From Sedimenticola selenatireducens DSM 17993 (lineage in GTDB: Bacteria; Pseudomonadota; Gammaproteobacteria; Chromatiales; Chromatiaceae), in assembly GCF_000428045.1 (NCBI RefSeq), contig NZ_KE386615.1, positions 135 to 38,941 of the forward strand: a stretch of DNA of 38,807 nt, read 5' to 3'. Below, in pieces: positions 8,171-16,809 of the stretch. Under the pieces are notes generated by a model. The model had not been told where the DNA came from. It ran no database searches and was given only the letters and a program-made list of their open reading frames with translations. The translations under genes were made by a program, and so were the position numbers. The stretch's first letter is position 1. Every line of letters begins with the position of its first letter.

Positions 8171-9220
8171 ATGACGCAGAAAGGATCAAAGGGGCGGGTG
8201 CCGGAACGGCGCCAGACGGCCTATCTGCCGAACTTCTGTAGCATCCGGATGGTGTTCGGGGTGGTGATCTCGGCCGAACTGCTGGCGGTGATCCTCACCC
8301 TGGCATCGATCGGCTCGTTTCAGGAGTTTGCCGGTGAGCTGAGCCTGCGTTCGCTGTATATCCAGTGGATCGCACTGGTCGGCAGCGCACTGGTCTGCCT
8401 GCTGCGACCCTGGATCATTCATCTGCGGACCTGGCAGGTCGGCCTGATTATCTGGTGCAGCCTGATGGGCGTGACCCTGATAATCTCACTGCTGGCCATC
8501 TGGACCCTGGGGATGTCCGTTGGCGATGACTTTCTGCTCAAGAGCCTGGTGATCAGCGCCATTGTCTGCGCGGTGCTGATGCACTACCTCTCTGTCCAGT
8601 ATCGCTGGCGCCTCCAGGTGGAGGCCGAATCGAAGGCCCATCTGCAGGCGCTGCAGTCGCGCATCCGCCCGCATTTTCTGTTCAACAGCATGAACACCAT
8701 CGCCAGTCTGACCCGCACCGACCCGGCTCTGGCGGAAGAGGTGGTGTACGATCTGTCCGACCTGTTCCGCGCCTCGCTCGCCAATGCCCAGCGCATGTCC
8801 AGTCTGGGTGAGGAGATAGAGCTGTGCCGGGGTTATCTGCGCATCGAGGAACAGCGGCTCGGTGAACGTCTGCGGGTGACCTGGGATCTGGAAGCGCTGC
8901 CGCTGGATGCCGAACTGCCGGCACTGATCCTGCAGCCGCTGCTGGAGAACGCGATCTACCATGGCATTGAGCCGTCAACCGAACCGGGCCTGATCCATAT
9001 CACCGGACGCTATCGGCGCAAGCGGGTCAATATCAGCATTCGCAATACCCTGCCGGTGGCCGGCGCCAAGGCGCAGCGCTCGGGTAACCGCATGGCGCTG
9101 CAGAATATCCGCGAACGGCTGCAGGGCTTTTTCGATGAGGAGGCCTCCCTGAGCGTCAGTGAAGTGGATGGCGAACATCAGGTGCGGGTGGTTTTCCCCC
9201 ACCCCTGGAATGAACAGTGA
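8171..9220 (+). CDS. algZ: AlgZ/FimS-type sensor histidine kinase (LytS family)
   Basis: Inner-membrane sensor kinase of the His_kinase (PF06580) type, 349 residues. Four hydrophobic segments fill roughly residues 25-140. The phospho-acceptor region reads RIRPHFLFNSMNTIASL with His168, and the ATPase N-box reads LILQPLLENAIYHG. The G-box region (NISIRNTLPVAG...GNRMALQNIRERL) is present in the shortened form typical of this family. The start is the ATG at 8171 (MTQKGSK), with GGGGGAGA about 10 nt upstream; the longer reading begins inside the argH promoter. It is followed by algR and its partner is AlgR. The signal sensed is not known. In Pseudomonas this pair controls type IV pili and alginate; here the target set is unknown. 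Confidence 0.9.
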   Translation: MTQKGSKGRVPERRQTAYLPNFCSIRMVFGVVISAELLAVILTLASIGSFQEFAGELSLRSLYIQWIALVGSALVCLLRPWIIHLRTWQVGLIIWCSLMGVTLIISLLAIWTLGMSVGDDFLLKSLVISAIVCAVLMHYLSVQYRWRLQVEAESKAHLQALQSRIRPHFLFNSMNTIASLTRTDPALAEEVVYDLSDLFRASLANAQRMSSLGEEIELCRGYLRIEEQRLGERLRVTWDLEALPLDAELPALILQPLLENAIYHGIEPSTEPGLIHITGRYRRKRVNISIRNTLPVAGAKAQRSGNRMALQNIRERLQGFFDEEASLSVSEVDGEHQVRVVFPHPWNEQ

Positions 9221-9235
9221 AACGCGCAAATGATA

Positions 9236-9270
9236 TCCTGATGATCCATCCGGCCAATCCATGATCAGGA
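9236..9270. promoter_or_regulatory. Inverted repeat in the algZ-algR gap
   Basis: TCCTGAT (9236-9242) pairs with ATCAGGA (9264-9270) across a 21-nt spacer that also contains ATCCAT twice. A candidate extended -10 (TGTGTATAAAT) follows about 20 nt later, without a good -35. The 110-nt gap is large for a two-gene operon, so algR may have its own promoter or an attenuating hairpin. No experimental support is implied. Confidence 0.3.
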
Positions 9271-9330
9271 AAAATATTTGTTGTGTATAAATGGCAACGG
9301 ACACTCGCTGAGTCTGGTGGGTAATCAAGA

Positions 9331-10068
9331 ATGAAAATATTGATTGTTGATGATGAGGCCCATGCCCGGGCGCGCCTGCGCAGTCTGATCGACGAGATCG
9401 GGCCGCCCTGGCGCGTGGTGGGGGAAGCCGACAACGGGCAGGATGCCCTGCAGCGCGTTCGGCTGGGCGAAGTGGATCTGGTGCTGATGGATATCCGTAT
9501 GCCGGGGATGGATGGCCTGGAGGCGGCCGCCGTGCTGGCTGGGCTGGCGACCCCCCCGGCGGTGATTTTTGTCACCGCTTATGACGAACATGCCCTGGCG
9601 GCCTTCGAGCGCCATGCCGTGGATTATCTACTGAAACCGATACGCCGCGAGCGGCTGCAACGGGCGATCGAAAAGGCGGTCACCCTGAACCGGCCCCAAT
9701 TGCAGGCTCTCCAGGCGCTGCAGGAGCAACCGGACGATGCCTATATCAGCGTCAGCTTTCGTGGCGGACTGCAGCGTATCCCGATCAGCGAGGTGATCTA
9801 TTTCCAGGCCGACAACAAGTATGTGACGGTTTGCCATGCCGCCGGCGAGGCGCTGCTGGAGGAGTCGCTGAAGTCTCTGGAAGAGCGTTTCGTGCAGCGC
9901 CTGATTCGTATCCACCGGAATGCCCTGATCGTGCGGGAGCGCCTGCTCGGCCTGAAGCGTCTCGGCAACGGTGCCTGTGCGGTATCACTGGCAGGCAGTG
10001 TTGCCGAACTGGAGGTGAGTCGGCGGCACCTGCCGGAAGTGCGCAAGCTGCTGCGCGGCAGGATCTGA
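9331..10068 (+). CDS. algR: AlgR-type LytTR response regulator
   Basis: DNA-binding response regulator of 245 residues, with an N-terminal receiver domain (about 1-120) and a C-terminal LytTR domain (about 140-243). The receiver acidic pocket is D7-D8, the phospho-acceptor is D54 in VDLVLMDIRMPGMDG, and the conserved Thr and Lys occur in FVTAYDEH and LLKPIRRE. The LytTR part contains IPISEVIYFQADNKYVTV and RIHRNALI. It is the partner of the kinase encoded upstream. In Pseudomonas AlgR binds sites upstream of alginate, pilus and other genes; targets here are unknown. The next gene downstream faces the opposite way, which breaks the usual algR-hemC adjacency. Confidence 0.93.
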   Translation: MKILIVDDEAHARARLRSLIDEIGPPWRVVGEADNGQDALQRVRLGEVDLVLMDIRMPGMDGLEAAAVLAGLATPPAVIFVTAYDEHALAAFERHAVDYLLKPIRRERLQRAIEKAVTLNRPQLQALQALQEQPDDAYISVSFRGGLQRIPISEVIYFQADNKYVTVCHAAGEALLEESLKSLEERFVQRLIRIHRNALIVRERLLGLKRLGNGACAVSLAGSVAELEVSRRHLPEVRKLLRGRI

Positions 10069-10072
10069 CAAG

Positions 10073-10095
10073 CCGGTTCCAGTGGCCGGGACCGG
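10073..10095. terminator. Hairpin between convergent algR and diguanylate cyclase genes
   Basis: CCGGTTCC (10073-10080) pairs with GGGACCGG (10088-10095) with one G-T wobble and a 7-nt loop. The hairpin occupies most of the 33-nt space between two convergent stop codons. There is no T-run on either strand, so it could block transcription or RNA decay from both sides but is not a classical terminator. Confidence 0.35.
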
Positions 10096-10101
10096 GTGCG
10101 G

Positions 10102-10998
10102 CTATTCCGCCAGGACCGCCAGGCTGCCGGTTTTTTTCTTGGCCTGGTACATGGCCAGGTCGGTGCGCTTGATGAAAACCCCGGCAGGCTCGTCATCCTT
10201 GTATTCTGCAATCCCGATACTGAGCGCAACAGGATTGCCGTTCTGGGTGACTTCAACCAGATTGCTTGGCATATGCCGGCCGAAATAGTCGATCAGTCTC
10301 AGGGTGAGGCTGTCGGCCTTCTGTCGCGGGGTCTCCGGCAGCAGCACCATAAATTCGTCGCCGCCGTAGCGGAAACCGTAATCGCTGTTGCGCAGAATTG
10401 CGGAAATCGCCTCGCCGACGTAGCGCAACGCCAGATCCCCCTCCACATGGCCCAGGGTGTCATTGACCGATTTGAAGTTATCCAGGTCGATACAGATCAG
10501 GCTGAGCGGGTGGCTGTAGCGCCTGCTACGGGCGATTTCCTGGTTCAGCACGGTATGGAAGTGGCGCTGATTATAGAGCCCGGTCAGGCTGTCGGTGACC
10601 GACAGCAGCTTGAGTGAGCGTTCCAGCGCCAGGCGTTCGGTCAGGTCCCGAAAAAATCCGATACTGCCCACTTCCCGGCCCTGTTTTTCCACCAGGCTGG
10701 CAGAGAGCTGAATCGGGATCAGTGTACCGCTCTTGGATTGCAACTGGGTTTTGTGGCCGATAATCTGGCCCTGGATGCCGTTGTTTGTCTGATACATCAG
10801 GCGCTTTATCTCCCGGGCGCTTTCCCGGGAAGAGTAGAGTTTTGCAACCTGCATTTGTCCGACTACCTCCTCTCTGGAGTAACCGAGCAGATGCTCCGCG
10901 GCGGGATTGAACAGGGTGATGATACCGTCCCGATTAATGCCAATGACCGGATCGGGACAGATAAGCGCGAGTTCGTTGTTGATCAAGTTTATTGCCAT
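10102..10998 (-). CDS. PAS-GGDEF diguanylate cyclase
   Basis: Predicted soluble cytoplasmic enzyme making cyclic di-GMP from two GTP, 298 residues. The PAS domain spans about 5-125 (PDPVIGINRDGIITLFNPAAE, ending GFFRDLTER). The GGDEF domain begins at about residue 133 (SVTDSLTGLYNQRHF), contains the metal/nucleotide motif DLDNFKSVNDTLGH (171-184) and an intact GGDEF at 212-216. An RxxD inhibitory-site motif (RNSD, 203-206) lies exactly five residues before GGDEF, so product inhibition is expected. It is on the minus strand between algR and hemC, where pseudomonads have no such gene. Its start lies 174 nt from hemC, so that gap holds two outward promoters. Confidence 0.92.
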   Translation of the reverse strand: MAINLINNELALICPDPVIGINRDGIITLFNPAAEHLLGYSREEVVGQMQVAKLYSSRESAREIKRLMYQTNNGIQGQIIGHKTQLQSKSGTLIPIQLSASLVEKQGREVGSIGFFRDLTERLALERSLKLLSVTDSLTGLYNQRHFHTVLNQEIARSRRYSHPLSLICIDLDNFKSVNDTLGHVEGDLALRYVGEAISAILRNSDYGFRYGGDEFMVLLPETPRQKADSLTLRLIDYFGRHMPSNLVEVTQNGNPVALSIGIAEYKDDEPAGVFIKRTDLAMYQAKKKTGSLAVLAE

Positions 10999-11172
10999 GC
11001 AGTTGATAAGTCACTTGGGTGTCGGGCCACCCTATCGGCCGGGTTCGAATAACCTTGAGCTTTTATCAGGTATTGCATGTGTCGCTATAGCGGGAGGTTA
11101 AATAAGCGGTTGCTGTTTGCCTGTATCAGCCAGAGGTTATAGCATGCGCCTTTTTCCACCGAGAAAACCGTG

Positions 11173-12099
11173 ATGTCCCAATCCCTACGTATCGCCACTC
11201 GAAAATCTCCCCTGGCCATGTGGCAGGCAGAGCATGTCGCCAAGTTGCTGCGGCAGGCCCATCCCGGACTGCAGGTCGAGTTGATCGGTATGAGCACCCA
11301 GGGCGACAAAATCCTGGATACGCCGCTGGCAAAAATCGGCGGCAAGGGGCTGTTCGTCAAGGAGCTGGAACAGGGCATGCTGGAAGGGCGGGCGGATATC
11401 GCGGTTCATTCCATGAAGGATGTTCCTGTGGAACTGCCCGAGGGGCTGCATCTGGCGGTGATCATGGAGCGCGAAGACCCACGCGACGCCTTTGTCTCCA
11501 ATCGTTACAGCCGGTTGGAAGATCTGCCCGAAGGATCGGTGGTCGGCACATCCAGCCTGCGTCGCCAGTGCCAGTTGGCCGATCGCCGGCCGGACCTGAA
11601 GATCGCCCCCCTGCGGGGCAACGTGAACACCCGCCTGCGCAAACTGGATGAGGGAGAGTTTGATGCCATCATCCTGGCGACGGCCGGCCTCAAACGGCTG
11701 GGTTTTCAACAGCGTATCACTTCATATATAGAGAGCGGGGATAGTCTGCCGGCCATCGGCCAGGGGGCCATCGGCATCGAGTGCCGAAGTGACGATGAAC
11801 GGGTCAACGCCCTGATTCAGCCGCTGCATGATCCCGAGACTGCCTGCTGTGTGCTGGCGGAACGGGCCATGAATCACCGGTTGATGGGCGGTTGCCAGGT
11901 GCCGATTGCCGGCTTTGCGGTGCTCAACCATGGCAAGCTGTTCATGCGTGGCCTGGTGGGTGAGCCGGATGGCAGCCGCATCATGCGCGCCGAAATCAAT
12001 GGGCCGGCTGGTGAGGCCGAGGCGCTCGGCATTGCTGTGGCGGAGGATCTGCTCGGCCAGGGCGCGGATCAGGTGCTCAAACACCTTTACCAAAACTGA
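11173..12099 (+). CDS. hemC: Hydroxymethylbilane synthase (porphobilinogen deaminase)
   Basis: Polymerises four porphobilinogen units to hydroxymethylbilane in heme and tetrapyrrole synthesis. The 308-residue product has the usual three-domain length. The dipyrromethane cofactor is attached at the Cys in [11 protein letters not shown] (Cys241). Other conserved parts are [20 protein letters not shown] and [10 protein letters not shown]. The track allows a GTG at 11170, but the ATG at 11173 immediately follows and gives the family-like start [12 protein letters not shown]. No strong Shine-Dalgarno is visible, so the choice is not certain. hemD follows after 10 nt, so the two form an operon. Confidence 0.96.
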   Translation: MSQSLRIATRKSPLAMWQAEHVAKLLRQAHPGLQVELIGMSTQGDKILDTPLAKIGGKGLFVKELEQGMLEGRADIAVHSMKDVPVELPEGLHLAVIMEREDPRDAFVSNRYSRLEDLPEGSVVGTSSLRRQCQLADRRPDLKIAPLRGNVNTRLRKLDEGEFDAIILATAGLKRLGFQQRITSYIESGDSLPAIGQGAIGIECRSDDERVNALIQPLHDPETACCVLAERAMNHRLMGGCQVPIAGFAVLNHGKLFMRGLVGEPDGSRIMRAEINGPAGEAEALGIAVAEDLLGQGADQVLKHLYQN

Positions 12100-12109
12100 G
12101 TTTCAGGTC

Positions 12110-12898
12110 ATGTCCTTTATCACGTCTCCCACAGAGTGCAGTCTGTCCGGTCTCGGCGTGCTGGTCACCCGTGCCACACACCAGGCCGCCACCCTGTGTC
12201 GTCTGATTGGTGCCCGGGATGGTTTGCCCCTGCGTTTCCCAACCGTGGAAATCACCGATCCGCCCGACGTGGCGCAGGTCGCTGAACAGCTGTCGCACTT
12301 CGCCGACTACGATATGGCCATTTTTGTCAGCCCCAATGCGGTGCTCTGGGGCATCAAGTTGTCGCCGGAACAGAAGCTGCCGGCCGGCGTTGCCCTGGCG
12401 GCGGTCGGTAAGCGTACTGCCCAGACGCTGGCCGAGTCCGGTTATCCGGTGGATGTGGTGCCGGAATCCTCATTCGATAGCGAGGGCCTGCTGGAAACCC
12501 CTGAGCTGAAGGATGTCACCGGCAAGCGGATACTGATCCTGCGCGGCAACGGCGGCCGCGAATTGCTGGCCGAGGAGCTGGCCGAGCGCGGTGCGACGGT
12601 GGATTTTGCCGAAGTCTATCGACGCGCCTGTCCCACAACCGATCCTGCGCCGCTGATCCAGCGCTGGCGGGATGATGTGGATGTGGTCACGGTCACCAGC
12701 AACATCCTGCTGGACAATCTCTTCACCATGCTGGGTGAAGAGGGGCAGCCGCTGTTGCAACAGACGCCCATGATCGTAATCAGCGACCGCATGCGTCAGC
12801 GTGCCCGGGAGCTGGGTTGTCGCGAGGTCTACCTGGCGCGCAGCGCAGATGAGCAGGATCTGTTCGAGGCGATCTGTCTCTGGGCCAGCAACCGCTGA
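12110..12898 (+). CDS. hemD: Uroporphyrinogen-III synthase
   Basis: Cyclises hydroxymethylbilane to uroporphyrinogen III with inversion of ring D; cytoplasmic. The 262-residue product shows low-conservation family features in order: GVLVTRATHQA near the N-terminus, DYDMAIFVSPNAV, AVGKRTAQTLAESG, RILILRGNGGRELLAEEL and DVVTVTSNILLDNL. The start is the ATG at 12110, with CAGGTC-type weak SD spacing; an overlapping longer frame into hemC is a shadow. It lies 10 nt after hemC, and 244 nt separate it from hemX, unusually wide for this cluster. Confidence 0.92.
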   Translation: MSFITSPTECSLSGLGVLVTRATHQAATLCRLIGARDGLPLRFPTVEITDPPDVAQVAEQLSHFADYDMAIFVSPNAVLWGIKLSPEQKLPAGVALAAVGKRTAQTLAESGYPVDVVPESSFDSEGLLETPELKDVTGKRILILRGNGGRELLAEELAERGATVDFAEVYRRACPTTDPAPLIQRWRDDVDVVTVTSNILLDNLFTMLGEEGQPLLQQTPMIVISDRMRQRARELGCREVYLARSADEQDLFEAICLWASNR

Positions 12899-13142
12899 GT
12901 AATGATATAGTCTCCTGGCGCACTGGCGGTCGCGAGTTGCACGCAGTATTCCGCTTCGTGCCGCTTTGCTAGACTAGTTAAGGACTCCATGCGGTGATCT
13001 GTAGTCACCGAAAAACAGCCATCATCCGGCGCCACAAAAGGTGACCGCTGTTTGAGCAACCAGGGCGGACGGGCCAGGAGTCGGGCATTATCTACACCAA
13101 CCGGCCGGTCCGGTTGCAACACACAGCCAGACGGAAAAGTGA

Positions 13143-14324
13143 ATGAGCAATAAAGACGCGAAAGATCCAGGCAAGGATGAGGGAGCGGCGGCGCTGCAAC
13201 AGGCGTCGCAGATCGAGGATGCCGAAATCATTGAATCGACCCCGACCAAACAGGCGCCTTCCGGTACCAGCGCTTCACGCCTGCCCCAATTGTCCCTGGC
13301 ACTTTCACTCATTGCGCTGGTCCTGCTGTTTGGGGCGCTGGGTTACGGCTATCAATACTGGACCGGGCTGCAGGCATCACTGTTGCGGATGAACGAAGAG
13401 CTGGGCAAGGCGGATGCGCAGCAACAGGCGCTGCAAGGCAAACTGTCGGTCGTTGCCCAGGCGTTCGAACAGCAGAAGCAGGAGATCGAGAATCAGCGCA
13501 GCGCGCTGGAACTGCAGGAGCAGAAGCTGGTCAGCGAGCGTGAGCGGCTGAGTCAGCAGGCCAGTGAGATGCAGCAGTCACTGGAATCGGTTTACAGCCG
13601 GGTCGGTCGCAGCAGCAATGCCTGGATGGCAGCCGAGGCGGAGTACCTGATGCGGGTAGCGAATCACCGGCTCCAGCTGGCGGGAGATGTGGATACCGCG
13701 ATTCGGGCACTGGAGGCGGCGGATGGCCGTCTGCGCGACAGCGGCGACCCGGGTTGGATCGAGGTACGCGAGCTGCTGGCAAAGGAAATAGCCACCCTGA
13801 AAGGAGTGGGGCAGCTGGATCGGGTCGGTCTGGCAGCGAGACTGAATGGACTGAAGGAGCAGGTGAAGGCGCTGAAAATGCTCGGACTCAGTTACACACC
13901 CGCCAAGCCGGAGCAGGGCGACGGCCAGGCGGACAGCGCGCAACGCAGTGTGGAGACGCTGCTGAAGGATGGCTGGGAAGGCTTCAAGTCGGTCATGGTG
14001 ATCCGCCATCGCGACAAACCGGTCAGCGCCATGCTGCCGCCGGAACAGCAGTTTTTCGTCTACCAGAATCTGCAGCTTCAGCTGGAGGCGGCCCGCCTGG
14101 CGCTGCTGAAAGGGGATCAGCAACTGTATGGCTCCAGTCTCAAACAGGCGGCTGCCTGGATCGGTGAGTTTTTCGATGCCGATGCGACCGCCACCCAGGC
14201 CGCCCAGAAGGAGATCAGTGCGCTGCAATCGGTTGACGTGCATCCCCGGCTACCGGATATCTCAGTCTCCCTGGTGGCGCTGCAGGCACGCGTCAAGGCG
14301 ACCGGTGACGAGGGCGCCAGATGA
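13143..14324 (+). CDS. hemX: HemX-like membrane protein
   Basis: Single-pass inner-membrane protein of 393 residues. A charged cytoplasmic N-terminus (1-47) precedes a membrane helix (about 48-71, PQLSLALSLIALVLLFGALG), a coiled coil (about 80-160, rich in Gln, Glu and Leu) and a globular periplasmic domain. The family is sometimes annotated as uroporphyrinogen-III C-methyltransferase, but there is no methyltransferase fold here. Its role in tetrapyrrole metabolism is inferred from constant linkage to hemC, hemD and hemY. The stop overlaps the hemY start in an ATGA (14321-14324), so translation is coupled. The 244-nt gap upstream contains no gene and may hold a separate promoter. Confidence 0.9.
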   Translation: MSNKDAKDPGKDEGAAALQQASQIEDAEIIESTPTKQAPSGTSASRLPQLSLALSLIALVLLFGALGYGYQYWTGLQASLLRMNEELGKADAQQQALQGKLSVVAQAFEQQKQEIENQRSALELQEQKLVSERERLSQQASEMQQSLESVYSRVGRSSNAWMAAEAEYLMRVANHRLQLAGDVDTAIRALEAADGRLRDSGDPGWIEVRELLAKEIATLKGVGQLDRVGLAARLNGLKEQVKALKMLGLSYTPAKPEQGDGQADSAQRSVETLLKDGWEGFKSVMVIRHRDKPVSAMLPPEQQFFVYQNLQLQLEAARLALLKGDQQLYGSSLKQAAAWIGEFFDADATATQAAQKEISALQSVDVHPRLPDISVSLVALQARVKATGDEGAR

Positions 14325-15616
14325 GAATACTGATACTTGGATTGCTCGGGCTGGCCGCCTCTGTCTTGTTGGCGCTGGCCGTGAAAGAGGACAACGGCTA
14401 CATCCTGATCGGCTATGGTCAATGGACCGTGGAAGGGAGTCTGGCGTTCTTCCTGCTGATGAACCTGTTGCTGTTCGGCGCACTCTACCTGACCCTGCGA
14501 ATAATCTCACGGCTTGGCGCCACCCCCCGAAAATTGCACGACTGGCGTGAGCACCGCGGTGCCAAGCGCGCCCGCAAGGCCTTGACCCAGGGACTGGTGG
14601 AGTTGTCCGAAGGCAACTGGAAGCGGGCCGAGCGGGATCTGGTGCGCTTTGCCGGCAAATCGGAAACACCGCTGCTCAACTATCTGGCGGCGGCCCGTTC
14701 CGCCCAGCAACAGGACGCCCATGAACGGCGCGATCACTATCTGCAGCTGGCCCATGAAAGCATGCCGGAAGCCGATGTGGCGGTTGGCCTGACCCAGGCC
14801 GAGCTGCAGCTAGACCATGCCCAGCTGGAGCAGGCGCTGGCCACCCTCAAACATCTGCGTGAGATCGCCCCGCGCCATACCCATGTGCTGAAGCTGCTCA
14901 AGGAGTTGTACCAGCGGTTGGGTGACTGGCGGGAAATGGGCCAGCTTTTACCGGAGCTGAAGAAGCGCAAGGTGGTAGAACCGGATGAACTGCAGGCGCT
15001 GGAATTGCGGGTCTTCCAGAATCAGCTCACCGTGGCGGCTCAGGATGAGAATCTCACCCAGTTGCAGACAGTCTGGAACCGCATCCCCGCGGCTATCCGG
15101 TTCCGCGAGGAGATGGTCACTACCTATGTCAATCACCTGATGAACAGGGGCGAACACAATCAGGTTGAACGGGTTTTGCACGACGCCATCGACCGCCATT
15201 GGAGTGACGATCTGGTTGAGCTCTACGGCCGGGTCCCGGCGGATGACAGCGCCCGTCACTTGTCCATGGCCGAGGCATGGTTGAAGAACCGGCCACGCAG
15301 TCCTGTGCTGTTGCTGACCCTGGGTCAGCTCTGTCTGGGTAACAAGCTCTGGGGAAAGGCCCGCACCTATCTGGAGGCGAGTATCGGTATCGAGCCGAGC
15401 AGCGCCGCCTACCGGGCGCTGGGCGCGCTGCTGGAGAAAATGGATGAAAAAGAGAAGGCGCTGAGCTGCTTCAAGGCCGGTCTGGAACTGAGCAGCGAAC
15501 ATCCGGCGCCGATGGCACTGCCGGCCTCGCTCAAGCTGCCGGCCGCCAAGCCGGACAACGCCGAAGCCGGCAGTGCGGAGACGCGACCCAAGCTCGAGGT
15601 CGTCAACAAGCAGTAA
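14321..15616 (+). CDS. hemY: HemY-like TPR membrane protein
   Basis: Proteobacterial HemY family (unrelated to the Bacillus protoporphyrinogen oxidase of the same name), 431 residues. Two N-terminal membrane segments (about 1-20 and 41-62, LAFFLLMNLLLFGALYLTLRI) are followed by a long helical region with TPR-like repeats, for example LELSEGNWKRAERDLVRFAG-type and AYRALGALLEKMDEKEKALSCF. The function is not settled; association with late heme synthesis comes from gene linkage. It overlaps hemX by 4 nt and ends the hem operon. It is followed at 15639 by a family A palindromic repeat, which may serve as the 3' boundary. Confidence 0.9.
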   Translation: MRILILGLLGLAASVLLALAVKEDNGYILIGYGQWTVEGSLAFFLLMNLLLFGALYLTLRIISRLGATPRKLHDWREHRGAKRARKALTQGLVELSEGNWKRAERDLVRFAGKSETPLLNYLAAARSAQQQDAHERRDHYLQLAHESMPEADVAVGLTQAELQLDHAQLEQALATLKHLREIAPRHTHVLKLLKELYQRLGDWREMGQLLPELKKRKVVEPDELQALELRVFQNQLTVAAQDENLTQLQTVWNRIPAAIRFREEMVTTYVNHLMNRGEHNQVERVLHDAIDRHWSDDLVELYGRVPADDSARHLSMAEAWLKNRPRSPVLLLTLGQLCLGNKLWGKARTYLEASIGIEPSSAAYRALGALLEKMDEKEKALSCFKAGLELSSEHPAPMALPASLKLPAAKPDNAEAGSAETRPKLEVVNKQ

Positions 15617-15638
15617 GACATTTGAAGAGTAATCGACC

Positions 15639-15689
15639 TGTAGGAGCGGCGCCTCGCCGCGATAATCGGCCCGAGGCGGGCCTCCTACA
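15639..15689 (+). repeat. Dispersed palindromic repeat, family A, copy 2
   Basis: TGTAGGAG (15639-15646) and CTCCTACA (15682-15689) enclose a CGGCGCC...GGCCCGAGGCGGGC core nearly identical to the copies at 6283 and 20088. It lies 22 nt after the hemY stop, between convergent genes. Confidence 0.85.
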
Positions 15690-15727
15690 GGGTGCTTCGG
15701 CTCCTGATGCTCCCCGGACGCCGCCCG

Positions 15728-16741
15728 TCATTTATTCGGATTGTCCTGGGCCCACTCGAACACGTCTGAATACATCCGTTCCCGATCCAGACCGGCGCGG
15801 GCAAAGGCGTCACGGGCGGCGAAGATCATTACCGGCGGGCCGCTCATGTAGAGATCGTACGGGCTCATGTCCGGGTGGTCGCGCAGCACCGCCTCATGCA
15901 CAAAGCCCCGTTCACCCTGCCAGTCCGCATCCGGTTCCGAGAGCACCGCCTTGAAGCTGACCCGGGGATGCTCCCGCGCCCACTGTTCGGCCAGTTCCCC
16001 CAGGTAGAGATCCTGCTTGCTGCGTACCCCCCAGTAAAGGTGGATAGGACGCGGGTCCTGGATATGGAATGCGTGCTCGATCACCGCCTTGAGCGGGGCG
16101 AAGCCGGTGCCGCCGGCCATGAAGACCAGCGGCCGGTCGGAATCTTCCCGCAGATAGAAGCCGCCCATGGGTGCGGCTATCTCCTGGCGGTTGCCTACCC
16201 GCATCCGCTCGAAAACATAGTCGGTAAATTCGCCGCCGGGGACATGGCGAATATGCAGTTCAATCAACTCATCGTCGTGCGGGGCATTGGCCATGGAGAA
16301 TGCGCGGCGCCGACCATCTTCCAGGATAAAATCAAGATACTGGCCAGCCAGATATTGCAGCCGCTCATTCTCCGGCAGGCGCAGGAAGACACGCATCACG
16401 TCATGGGAGAGCTGGTCCATCTGCTCCACCGAACAGATCAGGTTACGAATCTCCTCGTCCGCCTCGGTCTCTATCTCGTGGGCGCGCAGGGTGATATCGC
16501 TGCTGGGTATCGCCTGGCAAGTCAGGCAGTAGTCATCCGGCCGGTCGCTGGTGATTATCTCGTCGTCATCCGGATAGATGACGCTGCCGGATACCAGGGT
16601 ACTCGCACAACTTCCACAGGCGCCGTTGCGGCAACCGTAAGGCAGGGAGACGCCATGGCGGTCGGCGGCCTCCAGGATGGTCTCGCCCCGTTCTGTGGTA
16701 AAACTGTGTCCACTGGGTTCTACTGTTACTACAAAACTCAT
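15728..16741 (-). CDS. 2Fe-2S ferredoxin/FAD/NAD(P)H oxidoreductase
   Basis: Three-domain electron-transfer flavoprotein, 337 residues: an N-terminal plant-type [2Fe-2S] ferredoxin (about 1-90), an FAD-binding domain and a C-terminal NAD(P)H-binding domain. Cluster ligands are in CRNGACGSC with the fourth Cys in DDYCLTCQ. The flavin motif is RRAFSMANAP, and the nucleotide motif FMAGGTGFAPLKAV is followed by LYWGVRS and YMSGPPVM. Family members are often annotated as CDP-6-deoxy-glucoseen reductase (AscD-like), but the substrate here is unknown. Good SD (GAAGGAA) before the ATG at 16741. It lies near ubiD; in E. coli the flavin reductase gene fre is next to ubiD, so a link to prenyl-FMN or quinone synthesis is possible. 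Confidence 0.88.
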   Translation of the reverse strand: MSFVVTVEPSGHSFTTERGETILEAADRHGVSLPYGCRNGACGSCASTLVSGSVIYPDDDEIITSDRPDDYCLTCQAIPSSDITLRAHEIETEADEEIRNLICSVEQMDQLSHDVMRVFLRLPENERLQYLAGQYLDFILEDGRRRAFSMANAPHDDELIELHIRHVPGGEFTDYVFERMRVGNRQEIAAPMGGFYLREDSDRPLVFMAGGTGFAPLKAVIEHAFHIQDPRPIHLYWGVRSKQDLYLGELAEQWAREHPRVSFKAVLSEPDADWQGERGFVHEAVLRDHPDMSPYDLYMSGPPVMIFAARDAFARAGLDRERMYSDVFEWAQDNPNK

Positions 16742-16809
16742 AAAATTCCTTCGCTTTTCATCAGGGTATCGGGAAATTCTCTACTATTTTACTGCGAAAT
16801 ACAAAGATC

